A DNA stretch of 64,000 nucleotides, from assembly GCF_000189635.1 (NCBI RefSeq), contig NW_002476508.1:186001-250000 (forward strand). Direction: 5' to 3'. The notes under the pieces are model-generated. The model did no database searches, had not been told where the DNA came from, and worked only from the letters and a program-made list of their open reading frames with translations. The position numbers and the translations under genes were made by a program. Shown piece after piece: positions 11,701-22,700 of the stretch (position 1 is its first letter; the number at the start of each line of letters is the position of its first letter). The stretch is from Tetrahymena thermophila SB210. Its lineage: Eukaryota > Ciliophora > Oligohymenophorea > Hymenostomatida > Tetrahymenidae.

Positions 11701-14601
11701 CCTTCTAATTCTCTAATTAATTATATATTTTTTCTTCAATATTTAAAAAGTGAGAATAAAATTGGTGTAATTGGTGTAATAGGCTTAAGTTCTGCTTTAT
11801 CAAAATGCACTAATCTCTCAAATTTGACACTTTACCTTGAGTAAAAACAGTTAGTTTGTTTGTTTTTGATTGTGATATTTTTAATTATAAAAAAGAATTT
11901 AAAACAATAAAAATTTTTTAAATTATTTAAAAGCTTTTTAACAAATTTGTTTTTCATTTTATTTTTATTTATTATTATTTTTTTTTTTTTTTTTGTAAAT
12001 TAAACTCATTTTTTTATGTTCAACTTTTGCTTTTATTACAAATTAATTTATTTCTTATTATATATAACATATTTTTCTTCATTTTATACTTCTAATAAAC
12101 TAATAAATTATATACTTTATCTTCAATATTTAAAAAGTTAGAATGAAATTGGTGCAACTGGTGAATCATGCTTAAGTTCTGCTTTTGCAAACTGCACTAA
12201 CATCTCAAATTTGACACTTCACCTTTGGTAAAAATAGTTTATCTGTTTTGGATTTTGATATTTTTAACTATAAAAAAGAATTTGTTCATTTAATTTTTTT
12301 GTTTGATTTTAATTTATTTATTTTCCTTTTTTATGGTGGTTGTGTTTTTTTTTTTCTTTTTCTTTGTTAATTTAATTCATTTTTTATTTTCAAAATTTGC
12401 TTATTTTATTAATTAATTCATAGCTTTTTTTTCATATTTTCCTTCTAACTAACTAATTAATAAATTATTTATTTTTTTTATAATATTTAAAAGTCACAAT
12501 TAAATTGGTGCTAATGGTGCATTAGCCTTAGGTTCTGCTTTAACAAATTGCACTAATCTCACAAGTTTGAAACTTCAACTTTAGTAAAAACAGATTATTT
12601 GTTTTAGATTGTGATATTTTTAATTATGAAAATGAATTTGTCTTAACTTTTATTATTAATAAATTAATTTTTTCTTTTTCATATTTTTTTCTAACTAAAT
12701 AATTAATTATATTCTTCAATATTTAAAAAGCTACAATTTAATTTGTGATGAAGGTGCATTAGGCTTAGGTTTTGCTTTAAAAAATTTCACTAATCTCACA
12801 AATTTGACACTTTAACTTGGGTAAAAACTGTTTATTTGTTTTGGAGTGTGATATTTTGAATTATAAAAATGAATTTAAAACAAAAAATTCTTTTAATTTT
12901 TTAAAAGCTTTTTATTTGATTTATTTATTTTTTTTAATGTGCTTGTGATTGTTTTATCTTTCTTTGTTAATTTAACTCATTTTTTTATTTTAAACTTTTG
13001 ATTTTATCATTAATCAATTAATTCATTTCTTAATATTTCATATTTTTTTTTCATTTTTTCCATTTAATTAACTAATTAATTAATTATAAATTTTTTTTTC
13101 AATATTTAAAAAGTCACAATAAAATTAATGCAATTGGTGCATCAGGTTTAGGTTCTGCTTTAGGAAATTACACTAATCTCTCAGATTTAACACTTAACCT
13201 TAGGTAAAAACAGATTATTTGTTTTAGATTGTGATATTTTTAATAATTAAAATAAATTTACTTATTTAATTTATTTGATTAATTTTGATTTAATTTATTT
13301 TTCTTTTCTTTTTTTATAATATGCTTGTTTTTTCTTTGTTAATTTAAACTCATTTTATTATTTTCAACTTTTACTTTATTAATTAATTTCATAATTTTCT
13401 TCATTTTTTCTTTCTAACTAATAATTAGTTACTTATTTATTTTTTCTTCAATATTTAAAAAGTTTCAATTAAATTGGTGATGAAGGTGCTTCAAACTTAG
13501 GTCACTCTTTAGTTAATTGTGCTAATCTCTCAAATTTGACACTTATCCTTGAGTAAAAACTGTTTATTTTTTTGGATTAGGATATTTTTAATTATTATAA
13601 TTAATTTAAAGCAATAAAAACTCTTTTAATTTATTTGATAGCTTTTTATATGATTTATTTTCTTTTTCTTTTTTAATGTACTTGTATTTGTATTTTTCTT
13701 TTTTAATTATACTCATTTTTTTATTTTATGCTTTTGTTTTAATTATCAATTAATTAATTCATTTCTTATTATTTCATATTTTTTGGTTCCTTTTTTCTTT
13801 CTTTCTTTCTTTCTTTCTAACTAATTAATTAATTAAATATTTATTCTTCAATATTTAAAAAGCCACAATTAAATTGGTGAAATTGGTACATTATGCTTAG
13901 GTTCTGCTTTAGCAAATTGCATTTATCTCTAAAATTTGACACTTAAACTTGCGTAAAAACAGTTTATTTGTTTTGAATAGTTATAATTTTAATTATAAAA
14001 ATGAATTTAAAACAATAAAACTCTTTTAATTTATATGATTTCTTTTTCTTTTTATTGTGCTATTGTGTTTTTTTTTTTGTTAATAAAACTCATTTTTTTA
14101 TTTTCAGCTTTTGCTTTTAATATTAATTCATTTCTTATTATTCCATACTTTTTCTTCATTTTTTTCTTTTAACTAATTAATTAATTTATATTCTTTCTTA
14201 AATATTCAAAAAGTGCCAATAAAATTGATGAATAGATTGCATTATGCTTAGGTTCTGCTTTAACAAATTGTACTAATATCTCAAATTTGAAACTTTACCT
14301 TGGGTAAAAACAGTTTATTTATTTTGGATTATGATATTTTTTAATACAAAAATGAATTTAAAACAATATAACTCTTCTAATTTATTTATTGGGCTATTTT
14401 TCTTTATCTTTTTTATTTTACTAATATTTTTTATTTTTTAATTTAAAGTATAATTTTTAATTTAAAAAATTTCTTTATTAATTTACACTAATTTATAATA
14501 AAAGTGAAAACTAAATCAACAAATCATAATAATAATTGAAAGTAAATAGCAAGTTTCTTAAATCAAAAAGATTAGTTTTCTTGAAAATATATTTCTAATG
14601 A
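8708..14601 (+). CDS. Leucine-rich-repeat protein built from tandem exon-intron units
   Basis: Seventeen exons: 8708-8796, 9279-9368, 9578-9652, 9922-10011, 10309-10392, 10653-10742, 11031-11108, 11377-11475, 11751-11840, 12138-12227, 12494-12583, 12731-12820, 13114-13203, 13463-13552, 13863-13952, 14214-14303 and 14505-14601; 1,512 nt, 503 aa with UAA/UAG as Gln. Every intron sits in phase 2. Exons 2-16 each encode one ribonuclease-inhibitor-type LRR of 25-33 residues near the consensus NxIGxxGALGLGSALANC followed by TNLSNLTLxL. Exon 1 joins in register (LYINL then SDSEIND). The last exon gives a basic tail (KRLVFLKIYF) and TGA. There is no signal peptide or membrane segment, so it is probably a cytosolic binding protein of the large Tetrahymena-type LRR families. 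Partner unknown. Exon 1 is the least certain part; it was chosen because only its ATG frame meets the phase. Confidence 0.85.
9279..14504 (+). repeat. Fifteen tandem LRR exon-intron units (237-400 bp)
   Basis: Each unit is an LRR exon plus its downstream intron. Intron starts share GTAAAAACAGTTTATTTGTT, then a TGTGATATTTTTAATTATAAA block. Intron ends share TAATTTAACTCATTTTTT, TTATTTCATATTTTTTCTTC and ATATTTAAAAAG. Unit starts are spaced 299, 344, 387, 344, 378, 346, 374, 387, 356, 237, 383, 349, 400 and 351 bp apart. The shortest unit (exon 12494-12583) has a 147 nt intron lacking the middle block. A (TTTC)n run lies at about 13793-13819. Confidence 0.9.
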
Positions 14602-15380
14602 TGATAAACAAGAAGTAAAAAAAGGATGAATAAATATTAAATATTTGAATGATATAATATGTATTATTATATAATATTTTGAAATAGGAGAATTTAATCT
14701 AAAATATAAATATATTTTATTTTTGTTTTTATATTTAGGAATATCATATTTTTGTAAGTTAATAAATAGCTTATAAAAAATAAAAAAATTTAAAAATTAA
14801 ATTTATTTAAATAAATTAATTAATTCCTCTAAAACCAGCCAGCACTCATACATATTTCACCAAAAACGATCTAAGCATTTTATAATTGCTAATGTCATAT
14901 TATGTCTTATTAAATTATATAAATGCAAAGCTTTTATATGCCAGTTAGATTTTTATCTTAAATATCATCCATCAATCTGTAATTTTAGAGGTTACAAATT
15001 GTAACCCCTAAATTTCTATTTATTTTTATTTATCATGAGAAATTAGATAGTATAATTTAAAAACTTAGGGAGAAATCAAATAGTACTTTTATTTTAGCCT
15101 TGATGATTTTTATTTTTACAAAGGTGACTATTTATTTTTACTTTGAAATCCGGATAAGTTTTTTAAATAGTTTTTTTTTATCTTCTTGTAGTTTTAATCT
15201 ATTAGTTGTCCTAAAAGGGTAATTATAAAGAAAATAGGGTGATTATTTAAATTTTAAAAATGACTGAATAAATTTTTTTTTCATTTTTGAATTTTCGAAT
15301 GATTTTTTATTAATTAAAAATTTTATATATAATAAATATATCTTAATAAAAATATAAATAAGTTTAAGCCAAAATTTAGA
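14602..15380. other. AT-rich region between the LRR gene and the transposon remnants
   Basis: No host gene seen. A perfect 17 bp palindrome (GGTTACAA-A-TTGTAACC) lies at 14990-15006. The minus-strand frame carrying the transposase C-terminus stays open down to a TGA near 15038, but without recognisable sequence beyond about 15390. Confidence 0.5.
14990..15006. repeat. Perfect 17 bp palindrome
   Basis: GGTTACAA, a central A, then TTGTAACC. It lies about 400 bp past the recognisable C-terminus of the Merlin-like transposase, so it could mark an element end, but no partner copy was found on the other side. Confidence 0.5.
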
Positions 15381-15389
15381 GATATATTT

Positions 15390-16080
15390 TAATATCTTTT
15401 TCTTTGACTATAAAGATTTTATGTACTCTTTTAGAGTACGCTATCTGCGCTTAATAGATTATGTGTGAATTGAATTATTAACTCTATTCATGTATTCAAC
15501 AGAGTGATTAATGGCAAAATGCCTATACTCTATCTTAGAAAAATATGAAAAAGCAGGTTTTTTCTTAAAATTAATATAAGCTGACCATCAATCTGAAAAT
15601 ATTGTGCAGCTTTTTGCAATATTTTTTTTTATAATTTTGAATAAAACACCTTTTTTCATCTATCTAACTGTATAATAGAGTACATTTCTAGTATTAATGC
15701 TTAATACAAAATAACCAAATTCTTATCTTTGAAATTATGTCATTAGATCCTTTTCTTAGCTTATAAATTAGAGACTTGTAAATCTCATGTGCTTCTAGCT
15801 AAAAATTAATTTCTATTTTTTTTATTAACAATAAATATGAACTAAATCTTTAAATTTATTAAAGTAATTAGTAACTGTCTATTTTGCTAGCCTCTTTCCA
15901 GTAAGTAGCTTAATTAATTTTATAGATTTATATATTGTATAGTCATTAACAAAGCTATTAATTATTAAATAGAGTAGTTAGTATGATTAAGGAGAATTTT
16001 AAAATAGTGTCTTTTATAATATACTTTATCATAACTTCTACATCTAAATTTTGGTTATCAATTTAGGAAATTAAGTAATT
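15390..16080 (-). pseudogene. Merlin/ISXO2-like DNA transposase remnant
   Basis: Plain DNA transposon relic, read on the minus strand with the ciliate code. Order from high to low coordinates: a zinc-ribbon-like start (PKFRCRSYDKVYYKRHYF, about 16,070), a helix-rich middle, then a DDE core with IWLFCIKH...KCTLLY, WSAYINFKKKPAFSYF, FAINHSVEYMNR and IHTQSIKRRQRTLKEYIKSL (about 15,560-15,400). These correspond to the ISXO2-like domain (WVFG...SDGWxAY...INHS...HTQxIE). It is broken: at least one frame change in the middle, and a TGA where the conserved Gly of the SDGW motif belongs. No intact ORF, no terminal repeats identified. Probably germline-derived debris. Confidence 0.75.
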
Positions 16081-16329
16081 TAATATACTAGGAGTGAGTA
16101 TGCACAATATTATGATTATTTTACTTTTTTATTTTAAAAATAATTTTTCTGATTCATTACTACTTCCATTAATTATTTCAAATTTATAATTTATGTAAAT
16201 CTTTTCTTAATTATGAATTTAAGAGATAATAAGAAATTTAAATCTTAAAAAATTAATAATTATTTTTTTTATCTTTTCCAAGATTAAAAAAATAAAAGTA
16301 AAAAATGAGTTGGACTGCAGTTTAATACA

Positions 16330-16970
16330 ATTAATATTTATAATAGGTTAGGAATAATACAGAAAGGTTTCTAAATGTTGGAACAGAAGAGTATAAAATG
16401 TAAATTCATTTTATAAATCAGAGTGCTAAGAAAATTATGTCGCATTCTTTGGTATAGATTATATTTTATGCAATTTTCAAATATTTAATAGCCTTTTAAA
16501 ATAGAAAAATTCTTTCTCAAAATTTATAATGCTGTAATGAAAGTATCAAAATACCCAAAATTAAATTTAGTATAATAGAGACTTAAAAAGAATTCACTAG
16601 CTAAACTATTGAAGAAAAGCTAATTAAAATTGCTAAAGGAACTAATAACATATCTTCTAATAATGGATAACTTGTCGGTCTTGCCTAAATAAAGCAGTTA
16701 TCCTGTCTAGTAGAATAAATGTAAGATTAGTAGAGTACCTAAAATAAAAAATAGGGTCAAAGCTATTTTGAAATAATAGGTAGGTAGAGTTTAGTTGAAA
16801 GAAAATTCTAAAAAAAGAGATTTTAGTTAAGCATATGAAAAATGCCTCTAAAAAATATTAGAAAGTTTAGAAAATTTTGATATTTAATTGGAAAAATAAC
16901 TAAAAAATTATTAAGAATAATAACAAGTATTTAATGAAGAAATTAATGCTAGTTTAATATGATATATTTA
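16330..16970 (+). pseudogene. Unrecognised degenerate coding-like segment
   Basis: Two overlapping plus-strand frames carry protein-like composition. One is open from an ATG at 16375 to a TGA at 16960-16962 (195 codons) and ends in a Gln/Glu/Leu-rich helix (KRDFSQAYEKCLQKILESLE). The other carries YRKVSKCWNRRV, ECQENYVAFFGIDYILCN and IEEKLIKIAKGTNN, which look more natural for the first two thirds. The simplest reading is one decayed gene with frame changes, sitting between two transposase remnants. Not recognised; possibly another transposon-borne gene. Confidence 0.4.
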
Positions 16971-17164
16971 TCAGGTTTTCAAGATAAATAATAGGTATAT
17001 TATTTTGTTTTTAAATAAATTATAAATTTTATTTTATTTAAAAAGGTTTAAAAAGTGCTAAATAATTAGAGAAAAAAAAAAAATAAAAAAACATCTAATA
17101 AGAAGAAAATGAAACCAAAAGCAAATAAAAAATGCATAAAGAATTTAAAAATTATGATTTAATT

Positions 17165-17590
17165 GAAAATAATTAGCTTGAAGTCTTTTAATTGACGATT
17201 CATCTTCAATAGTCTCAATGGCATGAGTTATTACTTTGCATTTTAATCATCCCAAGTTATTTCAATATTCAATAGTCTTTAAGATTGGCCTAGACTTATT
17301 CAATGATTTTTAAACATGTGCTTTATGCTGACCAATTAAGAATAGTTATTCCTTATTGTTGAAACCGATTTTTAATGCTATTTGCTGAGTGAGAGGTAGC
17401 ATTATCCTATTAAAAATAATAGGTATCTTTTAATAAATGCTTATTATCTTTTACATATTCCTTAAGTATCTCATTTTGATACTTTTCTGCTTTGAGTTTT
17501 CCCATCTACTCTACAAAAAGCCTCAGCACCTTAAAAACTGATCATTCCCGGCCAATATTTGTTTATTTTCATACTATTTTTTAAAATTAA
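17165..17590 (-). pseudogene. Tc1/mariner-type transposase remnant
   Basis: Plain DNA transposon relic on the minus strand. From about 17,560 downwards: WPGMISFQGAEAFCRVDGK, then in another frame KLKAEKYQNEILKEYV and the diagnostic FQQDNATSHSANSIKNRF followed by ITILNWSAQS (about 17,405-17,310). These match the Tc1/mariner block in which QxDNAxxH carries the second catalytic Asp and WPAQSPDLNPIE the third acidic residue. Here the segment after SAQS (STCLKIIEQ) is altered and shifted. Broken at least twice; N-terminal HTH part not found. Confidence 0.75.
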
Positions 17591-17659
17591 CCGTATTGAT
17601 GTTTCGTTTTTTTTATTTTCTTCAATGAATTTTAAATGTCTTACTCAACTATATTTTAG

Positions 17660-18340
17660 GAAACTGAAGAAGAATTAAACTAAAGTGACATAGTTAACTA
17701 GGTGCTAGTTTCTATTATTCATTCAAAAGAAGAACAGAGATAGATTTTGGAAGAGCTTGAGCTCAAAGATATCAATGATTTTAATTAATATAGAGTAGGA
17801 GGCTTTAAAACAATTAACAATCTACTAAGACCTTATATGCTATGGCTTCCAACCTTATGCAAAATGATATAGTTGTGATTTGCTTATTATAAATTAGGTT
17901 AGTTTTATAAAAGACAATAATTAATCTACTGCCAAAGATATAGCTAATAATTTGAAGATATCTTTTTTGGATGAAAAAACAATAAATTACCAAATAATTA
18001 GCTCTCGGATTAACTGATTAGCGACTAATTAGTGATGCTTTTAAAGTAGAAGAAGTTTAATTAATAGCAAATTAAGTAGATGCTTAAAAAATAATAATTG
18101 ATAATGACCAATAAATATCGGATTAAAGTTAATAAAATCCAAAAGCCAGACACAATTTTGAGTATTTTTGATCAAGTTGATAATAATTAATAACAAAATG
18201 ACAATTCAAAAGTAAATTAGATTTGAAGTTAGTTTAAATACGAAAAGAAATAACGTTAAATTTGTGATAACTAAGAAAATTAAATTTAAAATGATTGAAT
18301 TTATACTTAAAAAATAATGGTATTGACTAATTAATCTTTA
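17660..18340 (+). pseudogene. Unrecognised degenerate coding-like segment
   Basis: A frame open from about 17660 to a TGA at 17876-17878 encodes an acidic, helical 72-residue stretch (KEEQRQILEELELKDINDFN, then YRVGGFKTINNLLRPYMLW). Coding-like pieces continue in other frames (STAKDIANNLKISFLDEKT; RLISDAFKVEEVQLIANQ) to about 18,180. Opposite strand to the Tc1-type remnant next to it. No family recognised; most likely part of the same transposon graveyard. Confidence 0.4.
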
Positions 18341-18612
18341 AATGTATCTGTCGTTAATGCTTTTTGAAAATTGAAGTATAAATTTTTATAAATTAAATTT
18401 AATAATTCATTTTTACTTTCAATTATTTTCTAAGTCAATTTTACTATTAAAAAAAACTAAAAATAAAAAACAAAAAATCTTCTTCAAATAGTTATTACGG
18501 CATAATTTTTAAAATGAAAAGGGGTAAATCAAAAATGTATTTAAAATAAGGAAAAACTTATAAAACAAATAACTTCATATCTAAAATTTCAGTGTGTTGC
18601 CTTGAAAAAGAC

Positions 18613-18628
18613 AGTACCCTAGGGTACT
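18613..18628. repeat. Perfect 16 bp palindrome near the duplication edge
   Basis: AGTACCCT followed directly by AGGGTACT. It is relatively GC-rich for this locus and lies just outside the left limit of the 5.9 kb duplicated unit. Function unknown. Confidence 0.5.
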
Positions 18629-19568
18629 ATACATATATATAAATTATTTATTTTTTAAAATTAATATTTTATTTTAAAATGCTTAATTATAAATATCATA
18701 TTTTAAACTAAAAATATATCTATTACTAATATAAAATTTAAAGTTAGAAATTACATTTAAATATAAAAATGATTAAACAAGAATTTTATGAAAATTTAAA
18801 ATAAAATAAAATAATTTAATTGGAGCAAATTTAGAAATTAAACTTTTGCGTTACACCATTAACAAGAATTTAGTTAAAATCAGTTAGTAATAAGTAAGTA
18901 CTTTATTTTTAAAAGAAATATTTATTTTTCATTTGAAATAATTGCATCACAAAAATTATTTTTTTTTGTTGTTTGATACAAATAAATGAAAAATTTTAAC
19001 TTTAGTGATTATTGAATTTAAATATTTCTAAAGTTATTGATTAAAAACTATTTTAAATTTTATTCTTTTCAAATAGTAAATAAATCAGTCAACTTACTTT
19101 TTTTATAAAAAGCAAATCCTGTTTATTAAAAATGTAACTAAGATCATGCTTTATTTTCCATATCTAAAATTTATGAAAGCTTTTTTATTTTCAGAAATAA
19201 ATTCGAAAATTAAATATTTACCTCAATTTTTTATGCTAAAAGTATAGGAAGATTAAATAATAGTAAATAAAATATCTTATTGTAAAATATTTAAAGAAAT
19301 ATCTGACAAAATACAAAAAAAAGAATACTTACAGAAGCTATAAAAGCAAATTTACTATAACTATAAAAATAAGTTTTTGATTAAAATTAATCTACTAAAT
19401 AATTAATTTAGATTTTTTGAAAAATATATTGTTTGTTTTTTGTTAAATTAATAATCAAAAAGAAATTAAATTAGAAATGAATTTTGTTTTCTTTAAAAAA
19501 ATCATCTATATTTTACATTTTTTATTGTATATATTATTTTTTAATATTTTGTCACTCCACCCCCAAAC

Positions 19569-19646
19569 TTTTTTGAAAAAAATTTCCAAAAATTTTCTAA
19601 AATGGCCTTAATTAAAGGTTAAAACTTAATTAATGAGGAATTATGG
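19569..19646. repeat. Short dispersed repeat, copy 2
   Basis: Same ordered blocks as at 8298-8400 (TTTTTTGAAAAAAA, CTAAAATGGCCTTAAT, CTTAATTAATGAG). It falls in the part of copy 1 of the 5.9 kb duplication that is replaced by unrelated sequence in copy 2 (around 25,475-25,530), as expected if it was inserted or lost after the duplication. Confidence 0.45.
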
Positions 19647-19757
19647 TTAAGAATTTAAATATTCCCTAAATTATTTCTTTTTGTCTTTTTTTATAATTAA
19701 TTAATTTTGTAAAAAAAAATCAGAAAAATATTAATTTAAAAAGTAAGTCTGAATAAA

Positions 19758-22700
19758 ATGTGCTGTCTCAAACTTTATCTACTATTTCTTGTTTTTCTAA
19801 CAAATAAATTAAAATGCTAAGATTATTTAGATCATAAGATAAGATAAGATGATGAAAATGGCTGTTAGTAGGATATAATTGAATAGTTAGAATCATAAAA
19901 TATATTTTATTCTTGTATTGAAAAAAACATTATTATACAAAATTAAGACTAAGTAAAGCTCAATTTGCATTTAAGCGATTCGCAGATAAGTTCAAATATA
20001 TTTATTTCAAATACAAAAGAATTAGAAATAAATGATTTAATTCTTGAAAATATAAATCTATTCTAGGATGGCTTCATTTAATTTTCAGAAATAGAAAATC
20101 TTTATATTAAAAATCTAATTATATCTGATATAGAATCTAACTTTTAAATAATTAAATCATAATTAATTAAATAATTTTCTTTAGATAATGTACTAATCAA
20201 AAATATGTAGTATGGGTACTTTTTTTTTTTAAATTCTGAGACGATTTCTATTAATTAAATTAAATTTGAAGACTCTTAGATTGGCTCATTTACTATATAT
20301 GGAAAAAATTTATTACAAATAAATAATTTATTAATATCAAATAAAGATGAAGAAATAATTAATAAATATCACTTAAATACTCCACTCTATTCTTCATAAT
20401 CTAAAATTATTGTTTAAAACATATTTATTGAAATATACGAATTTTATTCTTCTTTCACAGGTTTTGTAGAATAATTTGCCTATTTTAGCATGCTTGATGA
20501 GTATGAAGGATAAAGAGAAATACAAATAGGAAATATAAAATTTATATCAACTAATGGCTATTCTTAAAAATATGGAGTTATCATTTTTAAAAGTACAAAA
20601 GAAACAGAAATTTAAATTGATACAATAGATTATCAGTAATATGAAAGTTTGTGCTCTCTGTAATTGCAATTTGAAAACATTAATCTGATTAATATAAATA
20701 AAATGAGTGTTAATGGATTAATAGGTAACGTTGGAAATGTAAGAGAGTCAAGTGTAATAAGATTCACAAGTGCTAAAAATTTTAATATATAATCTATAAT
20801 TGCTTCAAGTAGCAGCGAAATTAAAGGTAATATCTTGTATGGTGATAATTCTTTAAACTTCTAAATAAATTAGCTCCAAATTTAATCTTGTAAAGTCAAA
20901 AAAAATTTTATGATTTTAAATAATATTAATCTTGTTAACATCCTTGAAATATAGATTTAAAATTCTTAATTTTTTAGTTATTTTATTGATGCTTAATAAA
21001 TTTAGCAATTGAATATTTATGGGATTAAATCTGATTAAATAATTGTCAATTCTGGATATCTGTTTAATTTAAAAAATTTAAACTGTTTTTTAGAATAAAT
21101 GTCTTTTTAAAACATATTTTCAGATTAGCAGCAAACAGTTATTTTTTATATTGAAATGGATTATTAGAATCTAAATAAATATAAAATCACATTAAGTCAT
21201 GCAAATGCAGATTTATAATCAATAAACAGTGTTTAATTTTTGCTTTTAAATGGACATTCATATCAGTTTTAAATGACTAATTCAAGTATTTCCAACGGAA
21301 AATCATTAGATTTTGGAGGCTGTTTATGCTTTATGAATACCTTTTCTCCTAGGTTTATAGATTATGATATCAATATTTCTTATTCAACATTTACTTCATG
21401 CTAAAGTAAATACTTAGGTGGAGCTATTTCTTATGCTTCATAGAATGTTGAAATCAGTTTTTCAAAATTTGAAAACTGTAGCAGCTAAATAGGTGGTGCT
21501 ATATTCAACATATATTTTAAAGATAATTAATATGACACAAATATTTTTAAAGATAATATAGGTTATTTAGCAATTCCTAATTTTAATAAATTGCCTTTAG
21601 GGATAAAGATTGAAGAAATATATGAAATAAATTTGAGCTCAGGCTCATATCAAAAAATTGAATAATTTTTATACCCAGGATTAACTTACATAATACAATT
21701 TTCACTTAATATAGATGGAAAGTGGTACAGCTCATTTAATGAAAATAGCTTTTTTGGTAATCTTTTTGACATATTAGTGAATCCATCAAATAATTTTATT
21801 TCTATTAAATTTCCTAATTTAACTTCGCAAAACTTTCCTTACTTAATTTGGTAAGCTTAGGATGTATCTTTCGATGGAATGAAAAGTATAGACTTGAAAT
21901 TAGGGACTATTAATTTTATATGGCAATATTCTTTAAAATCAGATTTCTATAAAATTTACAATGGATGTAAAGAGCAAGGAATGGAAAAAATTTATTTAAT
22001 GAAAAGCTAGTAATTCATATGTAAATACTGTGAAAATATGTTTGTCAGCTATAATGGAGTGTGTTAATAATGTTAAACAGAATATTTCACTGATTGCTAT
22101 GGAGATTATTCTGCTCTAAAGTCCTCTTATTGGAGAAATGAATACAGTATTGATAGTGAAAATATCTACTTTTGCTCTAACAACCCTGAAAGTTGTGTAG
22201 GAGGTAAATTTTAGTATTTTTTATATTAAAATAAAGCAAATTAAATGAGTATCTAAAAAAATAATTAGTAAATTTCAAATATTTCTAAATTATTTTATTT
22301 AAAATAAAAAAATGAACTTCAACTATGTTTTCTATTACAATTTACTTTCAAATCACTTTTAATAAATTCAGTCTTTATTCATTTTGAAAAAATCAATAAA
22401 GGTTTAACTTAAATATTTTGTAATAGACTTAGCACAGTTGTTTGTTAAAATTTGAGTAATATTTATTTATTTAATTATGAAATAATAGGGAGTGGTATTG
22501 GAAATGAACTTTGCTATAAAGGTCATATTGGTCCTTAATGTATAGATTGTGATGTAAAAGGAATTTATTGGAAAGATTAATATTCTAGAATAGGTTTTTT
22601 TTAATGTGTAGAATGTAATTCAATATCATCTAATACATTTAAGATATCTGTTTTATTAGTATTACTATTTTTAAGTCTGTTAGTTATCTTAGTATCCACA

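Larger units (their letters stand above)
18341..19757. other. Upstream region of gene A (left part of the duplication unit from ~18,655)
   Basis: AT-rich, no gene. From about 18,655 it matches 24,568 onwards, upstream of gene B. A perfect 16 bp palindrome (AGTACCCTAGGGTACT) lies at 18613-18628, about 40 bp left of the start of the duplicated unit. Confidence 0.6.

Noticed and set aside
13793-13819. (TTTC)n microsatellite as a separate element
   Set aside because: Short simple repeat within an LRR-array intron; no sign of function.
9279-14504. CRISPR-like array, because of regularly spaced short similar units
   Set aside because: Units are 237-400 bp, diverged, and encode LRRs in frame with splice sites; eukaryotic exon duplication explains everything.
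16375-16962. Intact 195-codon gene under the ciliate code
   Set aside because: Another frame across the same DNA has more natural composition in its first two thirds, and the neighbourhood is transposon debris; scored as degenerate.
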